NCBI RefSeq assembly: GCF_958298935.1 | Contig: NC_084927.1 | Coordinates: 38,754,501-38,818,500 of the forward strand | DNA: 64,000 bases | Direction: 5' to 3' | DNA from: Phragmites australis | Taxonomy: Eukaryota > Streptophyta > Magnoliopsida > Poales > Poaceae | Shown here: positions 58,528-64,000 of the stretch, piece by piece | Position numbering within the stretch: position 1 is the stretch's first letter | Layout of the letters: each line of letters starts with the position of its first letter | Notes under the pieces: model-generated | Seen by the model: only the letters and a program-made list of their open reading frames with translations | The model's database searches: none | What the model was told of the DNA's origin: nothing | Program-made: the position numbers and the translations under genes

Positions 58528-59835
58528 ATGAAGCCGGGCACCCTCAAGTCTCGGCGAGGCAGCGCCGGAGATGAGGAGGAGGCCTCCGGCGGCGCGGAGT
58601 ACAGCTTCCCTCCGACGCCCCGCAAGGAGTGCTGGTGGTCGTCGGTGCTGCTCAAGGCCGTGGCGGCGCTGGTGATCCTGATGGCCGGCGTGCTCATCGG
58701 GCTGGCGGCCAGGGCCAACGTGTCGCGCTACTACTACTACAGCAGCGTTGCCTCGTCGTCCTCGTCTCCCCTGCAGGCGGCAGCTGCTTCTGGTAATGCT
58801 AACAACAATAACAACGGCGATGTCGTCTCCAGCACCACTACCAGCAACAACCATCGCGGCAATAACAAGAGGGAAGCAGCAGCTCCATCAATATTACTGG
58901 AGTTCCGGCGGTTCGTGGACCCCGGCCCGCCGTGGGGTCACTCGATGTCGGACTCGGAGCTGTTCTGGCGCTCGTCCATGGTGCCGCGCATGGAGGAGTA
59001 CCCGTTCCAGCGCGTGCCCAAGGTGGCGTTCCTGTTCCTGACGCGCGGACCGCTGCCGTTCGCGCCGCTGTGGGAGCGCTTCTTCCGCGGGCATGAGGGG
59101 CTTTACTCGGTGTACGTGCACGCGCTGCCGGGGTACACCACGCGCGGGTATTGGCGGTCGTCGCCGTTCCACGGGCGGCAGATCCCGAGCAAGGAGGTTT
59201 CGTGGGGGTCCATCACGCTGGTGGACGCGGAGAAGCGGCTGCTGGCGAACGCGCTGCTGGACTGGTCGAACGAGCGGTTCGTGCTGGTGTCGGAGAGCTG
59301 CGTGCCGGTGTTCAACTTCCGGACGGTGTACGAGTACCTGGTGAACTCGGCGCAGAGCTACGTGGAGTCGTACAACATCGACGAGCCGCAGTGCGCGGGG
59401 CGGTACAACCCGCGGATGGCCCCCGACATCGCGGAGGAGCAGTGGCGCAAGGGGTCCGAGTGGTTCGAGCTCAGCCGGGAGCTGGCCGTGGACGTGGTGG
59501 CAGACTACCGGTACTACGCGCTGTTCCGGCGGCATTGCACGCCGTCGTGCTACCCGGACGAGCACTACATCCCGACGTACTTGCACCTGCGGCACGGCGC
59601 GCGCAACGCCAACCGCACCGTCACCTGGGTGGACTGGTCGCGCGGGGGGCCGCACCCGGCGCGCTTCGGCAAGTCCGCCGTCACGCTGGAATTCGTCGCC
59701 GCCATCCGCAATAACGGCACGCGCTGCCTCTACAACGGCAAGCCCACCACCGTGTGCTACCTCTTCGCCAGGAAGTTCGCGCCCAGCGCGCTGGGAACGC
59801 TGCTCAACCTCACCACCACGCTCCTAGACTTCTGA
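58528..59835 (+). CDS. GT14 (DUF266) glycosyltransferase, BC10-like
   Basis: Golgi type II enzyme of the plant core-2/I-branching-like GT14 family; rice BC10, a member, affects cell-wall cellulose and arabinogalactan content. It has 435 residues in one exon. A cytoplasmic tail with TPRKECWW precedes the membrane anchor (about residues 41-62), followed by an Asn/Ser-rich linker to about 120. The catalytic part starts at about 163 (PKVAFLFLTRGPLPFAPLWE), with VYVHALPGY, FVLVSESCVPVFNF (about 251-264), YNPRMAP, QWRKGSEWFELSRELAVDVV, the CYPDEHYIPTYL motif (about 341-352) and TVTWVDWSRGGPHPARFG. The start has no in-frame alternative nearby. Third positions are strongly GC. The gene seems complete; the acceptor substrate is not known from sequence. 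Confidence 0.92.
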   Translation: MKPGTLKSRRGSAGDEEEASGGAEYSFPPTPRKECWWSSVLLKAVAALVILMAGVLIGLAARANVSRYYYYSSVASSSSSPLQAAAASGNANNNNNGDVVSSTTTSNNHRGNNKREAAAPSILLEFRRFVDPGPPWGHSMSDSELFWRSSMVPRMEEYPFQRVPKVAFLFLTRGPLPFAPLWERFFRGHEGLYSVYVHALPGYTTRGYWRSSPFHGRQIPSKEVSWGSITLVDAEKRLLANALLDWSNERFVLVSESCVPVFNFRTVYEYLVNSAQSYVESYNIDEPQCAGRYNPRMAPDIAEEQWRKGSEWFELSRELAVDVVADYRYYALFRRHCTPSCYPDEHYIPTYLHLRHGARNANRTVTWVDWSRGGPHPARFGKSAVTLEFVAAIRNNGTRCLYNGKPTTVCYLFARKFAPSALGTLLNLTTTLLDF

Positions 59836-61856
59836 TGATCTGGCCCCATTAATTGATTCCTGCGCCATGTTCATCCCTACCTTTTTTTTCACCATTGCCA
59901 CCGAGGTCCGGCGAACCCGGATGATCATCCCTACCTGCTTTCTTGCTCTAATCACACTCCTAACTTTTTTTTCTCAGTGCTTTATCAACAAGTTAAAGGT
60001 CCCGGATGGTATGATGGTGATTTCCATACATATGTATTATACTAGCTAGTTGACTTGAATTTTGTAATCTACACATTGACGAGGAATATATAATTATTTA
60101 TTATATATTTACTATAAATACTGCATATTATTAAGTTATATCTACCACACATGTGCTAGTATTAGTGGTCATTACGGAGCTTCTTTATGGTGACCCCAAT
60201 GTCCAGGGTGGAGCTTCTCTATGGCCAGCATCGGCCATGGTCCCTCCTTAATTTCCTAGGGAAGTTCTCTAGTAAAAAGGAAGACGACAACCTATATATT
60301 GCGTTGAGAGCAAGAAGGAACCTCGAACCATTAAAGCTCATCTTGAAATTGTCTAACTTTGAGCTGCTGCTGCTGCTACTTCAGTAGCCTTTTGAGGACG
60401 AAAGACGGTGTTGAACCATTGTTGTCCTTGAGAGTATCAACATTAATGTCTTGAGCAATACATTTTTTATTACTGTCAAACCATTTGACAGTCAGTCTAT
60501 TCTCCCCCCCTAAAAAAAGCTTTTTAACTATGAAAACATTGGCTTTAATATTGTCTGAATCATATTTGTAGGATGCTTACTCACAAACTAGCCAATCAGA
60601 GGAGGATGAATAATTGAAGAAGCTAAAATCATTTTTTATTAAAAAAATCATCCTTTATAAATCCACCAGTATTTTAAACTTGGAAATAAGTTCTGATTGA
60701 CTCGAAATATTGGCAGCAGAAAATAGACAAAATTTCACAAATAACGCAACACGAATCACATCAATCGGAAATCCGGATCTTAAGATATGCCCCCAAAAGC
60801 AAAACCGTATCGCATGGTGAAAATAAATAACTTTTGTAAACCTGGAGATTATCGACACATCATATTGAAAAGCTTCATCTTTATTGCGAAAGTGTTCACA
60901 AGATGCCTCCAAAAAGCACCAAATGTTTTATAGAAAAATCCCTAATTTTCTCTCCTAAATTACCCTTTTTCTCTCTCGAGAGAGTTGGGCTCTCTATTCC
61001 TTGGGATGCAAATACCAGCAACCCTAACTCTCATTTTATATGTAACTAGTACAATACTTGTACAGTGCTACGGATCTTAAATCTAGCACCACTGCACTAC
61101 ATTGCAATGATTCTTAAATCTCGCGCACGTACAATATTATTTTACTTTCTACTCAAAGAAAACAAAACATGATACTAAAAATAATACTTAATTCATAGTT
61201 TAATAGTGCTCTAGGATGCCTAAGAGACCCAGCGGATGGGGAAGTCCTGAAGAACCAACGGCGGCAGCATCCTCTCATATGGTGTCCCAAGGAGCCAACA
61301 CAACATCCCCCACGACCTTGTTATCTTCATTTTCCTCGCCGTCCTCCACCTCGTATGTGGCATCAAGGAGCCCATATATGGTCTCGCTTTCTCTCCGGTA
61401 GTGGCAGAGGTGTCTGGCCCCCCGCTGACCTCTGCATAGTCTTCGATGGCCAGCCAGGGATCCTCAACTCACTCCTGCACCCTCTCTGCTTGTGGCTGTT
61501 TATGAGGAATCTCTCTCCCTTGGTCAGCATCCTCTGCTTCGACGGCTGTGCGAGACCACACGTGCGTCGGACACATCACTCATCCAGGATGAAGTCAAGG
61601 TCTAGCACGCTGACGATGAGCGCGGTGATGGCGCCGGAACGACGATGATGCACAACTCACTAGATGAGGTTGCTGATCCGATCAGATTCGGCTTCAGGGG
61701 AAGACATGGACGATGAGCGCGGTGACGGCAATTGTGGTGATGGGATCTCAACGCGAGAGGTGGGTGTGTGCGTGATTTGGGAAGGCGGTTGTGGTGACGT
61801 GCAGAAGGTTCAGGAGCTGAACGACACGGGGACGAGACACTATAAAATTTAGGATC
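59836..61856. other. Intergenic, no gene recognised
   Basis: GT14 3' region, then AT-rich DNA with short open frames. 61205-61850 is more GC-rich and may be a decayed gene or transposon, but no domain is readable. Confidence 0.4.
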
Positions 61857-62113
61857 ATTTAGATTCATGCTATTATAAATATTGCGATTATAAAATATAT
61901 CATTACAAATCCGGTATTTAAAAACATGCCAGTACAAATTTTGTGAAATTGAATACATGCCATTACCTTTAAAAAAAATGGTATGAATTCAATTAAAGAT
62001 TTGTAATAATATGGATTCAATTTTAAAAGATTTATAATGATATATTTCTGAATACTAAATTTGTAATGGTATATTTCAAAACTATGATATTTATAATAGC
62101 ATGAATCTAAATA
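61857..62113. mobile_element. Fold-back MITE-like inverted repeat
   Basis: The two halves are inverted copies: ATTTAGATTCATGCTATTAT at the left (61857) is matched by its complement at the right end (62113), and the match continues inward with ATATATCATTACAAAT. The centre, near 61978, is an A/T run. The RNA would fold into a long imperfect hairpin. Target duplication not found. Confidence 0.75.
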
Positions 62114-62686
62114 ACTCAAAAATGTATGATGAAACTAGAGGAAATCATATGTGAGAAAACAAGGAAAAAAATAAATTACAATATATAACACAATAAATTA
62201 GGTTCAAAACATATCTCATAGTATTATTATTTTTGAGCAGAACACAAGATCCGTGCATGGCCAATGCAAGGATTTGGGAGGGGAAGGTCGTTAATTATTC
62301 GGCGTGCTTTATGCAGTAGAGATGCAGGCCTGGCCCGAAACCGAGTCAGCCTTCCTACTGTCCGCGTGGAGTTTCTATATTTTTATATTTTTTCTATTAA
62401 ATATTTAAATAAATAGACTCCTGTTTACCAGATTTGCAGAAATAGATGTCTACCATCACCTGAAAGGGCTACACCCTTACCGTCCATCTAAGAGGGCGGG
62501 TAGGGACTAACCGCAAGGGTGGGTAGCCTTTGCTCAGCTTTGGTAAAATTTGTTTTTTTAATTTTAACTTTTGTATAGCTCAATCTGAAAAATAATACAT
62601 ATTCATTCGGTGAAAAATATTTGAAATTGATATGTTAGAAATTTTGGATCGAAACGGTCAAAAAGTGACCAAAACAACATCACGGA
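62114..62686. other. Intergenic, nothing recognised
   Basis: AT-rich DNA, then a GC-rich patch around 62470-62530 with a short partial inversion (ACCCTTACC...GGGTAGGG). No gene. Confidence 0.35.
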
Positions 62687-63234
62687 TGTCGGTGACATGG
62701 GAACCAGGGGTCCCCGAGTCTCGAGCCTAGGACAACACAATGCCACGTAGCGCCATCCCTCGGGGTCCATCTCCCCGAGGGATGAGAAGAGACAGTTCTG
62801 GGAAGGGTGCTCGGGGCCATGAACAGTTGGTCCCCGAGTACCCAGAGTTCCCTGAGGACCCGAGAAGAGCCAGTTCCTGGACGGGTGCTCGGGGCCATGA
62901 ACAGTTGGCCCCCGAGTACCCGAAGTTCCCCGAGGACCTGAGAAGAGACGAATCCGGGAGAGGGTACTTGAGGCCAAGAACAGTTGATCCTCGAGTCCCA
63001 GAGTTCTCTGAGGACCTGAGAAGCCCCTTGCCGATGGACCCCATAAGGGCTCAACTGTGAGGTGTCAATCGGTGGGAGGCCCGATACTGCATTTAAGAGG
63101 GAGCATGGCCTGTCACATCTAATCACTCCCCCTCACGCCTGTCGTACTGAGTACGTCAGTCCCTGCCACCGCCTAGTAGGAAGGCGTGGGGATATTTAAT
63201 GCGACGAGTCCCATCGCATGTCACCTTGCGGGGC
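62687..63234 (+). repeat. LTR fragment, CTCGGGG-repeat family, copy D
   Basis: Starts TGTCGGTGACATGGGAACC, with three tandem units of GCTCGGGGCCATGAACAGTT between 62808 and 62990. It corresponds to the U3 of copy B up to about 45235, where copy E is inserted. Confidence 0.85.
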
Positions 63235-64000
63235 TGTCGGAGGGTGAACTCCTAAAGCAGGGATCCAGAGGGACCCCCTTTGAGATTCGGCCGGGGGGAT
63301 GATTCTGAATCTGTTTTGCGGGAGAAATAAATGGGTGTAAATGCGATGGCAGGTGGAGTGGAATGATCGAATGCAGAATGCAGTAAATGCACTGGAGTGA
63401 TTTTTAGACAGGTTCGGGCCGCACTAAGCGTAATACCCTACTCCTGTGTGGATGCTATAAATGCACTGAGAATATCTCTCAGGGATGTTGCTGGTTACAA
63501 GAATGTTTGTCTGTCCTAGAGCTTCGGGCTCCTTGTTCTTCGGTGATCTCAGCTTCTGTGCTTGTACTGGAGTGTTCGAATGTCCCAGAGTTGATTCGGG
63601 GGGCCTCTTTCCGTGTCCACCGGCTCCTCCTTAAATACTCGCCGGCGGTAGCATGCCCAGAAAGGGAGGGCACGAGTTCCAAGGTGCCATAAATGGAAAG
63701 TAATCATCATGGGCCACTGCGCGAAGTGACGGGGAGGGTTGAAAATGCGCCCCCATCCGATGTCGTTCGTCATGATGTCGTTCTGCAACGGGCACCGCGA
63801 AGAAGGCCCACCGGGCAGCCACTGAACGACCCGGCGTGCCCGCCCGGTCTTGTACGCCTGACACAGCAGGGCGGCAGCCGGGGCGCCTTGGGCCTCGCGA
63901 TGTTATCCCGAGGCGCGCCGGATGACGCGGGATGGGACCCGTGCATTAAATGTCCCCACGCCTCCCTGCCAGGTCGTGGCAGGGACTGACACCGAGCGTG
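63235..64000 (-). repeat. LTR fragment, CTCGGGG-repeat family, copy E (cut by window edge)
   Basis: Starts TGTCGGAGGGTGAACTCC, the U5 end of the family, so it is oriented minus. It is homologous to 8668-9450, including AGACAGGTTCGGGCC (63407) and GTAATACCCTACTCCTGTG. It continues beyond the window, so solo or full-length status is unknown. Confidence 0.85.

Noticed and set aside
58894..59655. 253-codon minus-strand open frame
   Set aside because: Antisense to the GT14 gene, Arg/His/Val-rich, and a by-product of high GC3.
1..64000. CRISPR arrays, rRNA or complete tRNA genes
   Set aside because: None seen; the sequence is plant nuclear DNA and all short repeats found belong to transposons or microsatellites.

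Overview
This window is plant nuclear DNA, almost certainly from a grass (Poaceae). The evidence is the mix of GC3-rich intronless genes and AT-rich intron-bearing genes, a Rab18-type GTPase, a NAC082-type NAC factor, GUX (GT8) and BC10-like (GT14) glycosyltransferases, and dense nests of grass-type Ty3-gypsy, Tat, Copia, CACTA, Helitron and hAT-MITE DNA. I cannot fix the genus. All coordinates and splice sites were read by eye.

Layout. 61-1435: Tat-like LTR plus part of its internal region. 2381-5087 (-): six-exon RABC/Rab18 GTPase. 6488-20668 (-): a 14.2 kb Helitron with both termini visible, a decayed Rep/PIF1 helicase gene and an RPA70-like gene that has a solo LTR in one of its introns. 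21557-24250 (-): NAC082-like factor with a 31-codon upstream ORF in its leader. 25330-33260: a degenerate ACTACTGA repeat field, a Copia-associated LTR, then gypsy pol end - 3.3 kb LTR - primer site - gag. 34078-35859 (-): GUX-like glucuronosyltransferase, followed by a hAT MITE with a perfect 8-bp target duplication.

37205-48060: a nest of retroelements. A Copia-type unit (-) is present as a tandem duplication, and each copy carries the same Tat-like LTR insertion at the same base. The Tat-like element has antisense-oriented coding DNA next to its 3' LTR, including an F-box fragment. A solo LTR of the CTCGGGG-repeat family (44562-45936) lies further right. 48061-54274: the 3' part of a CACTA transposon whose second ORF is split by a 2.8 kb solo LTR. 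54695-55036 (+): intronless cytochrome c, starting about 420 bp past the CACTA end. 58528-59835 (+): intronless GT14 enzyme. 61857-62113: a fold-back MITE. 62687-64000: two opposed LTRs of the CTCGGGG family, the second cut by the window edge.

The host genes (Rab GTPase, NAC factor, GUX, cytochrome c, GT14) are ordinary unlinked plant genes; GUX and GT14 are both Golgi cell-wall enzymes but nothing shows co-regulation. The most interesting signals are the NAC leader uORF, the tandem retroelement with a shared nested insertion, the captured F-box DNA in antisense within a retroelement, a pair of hairpins with identical GCAA loops and a covarying stem pair at 32540-32666, and the CACTA end that forms the edge of the cytochrome c promoter.
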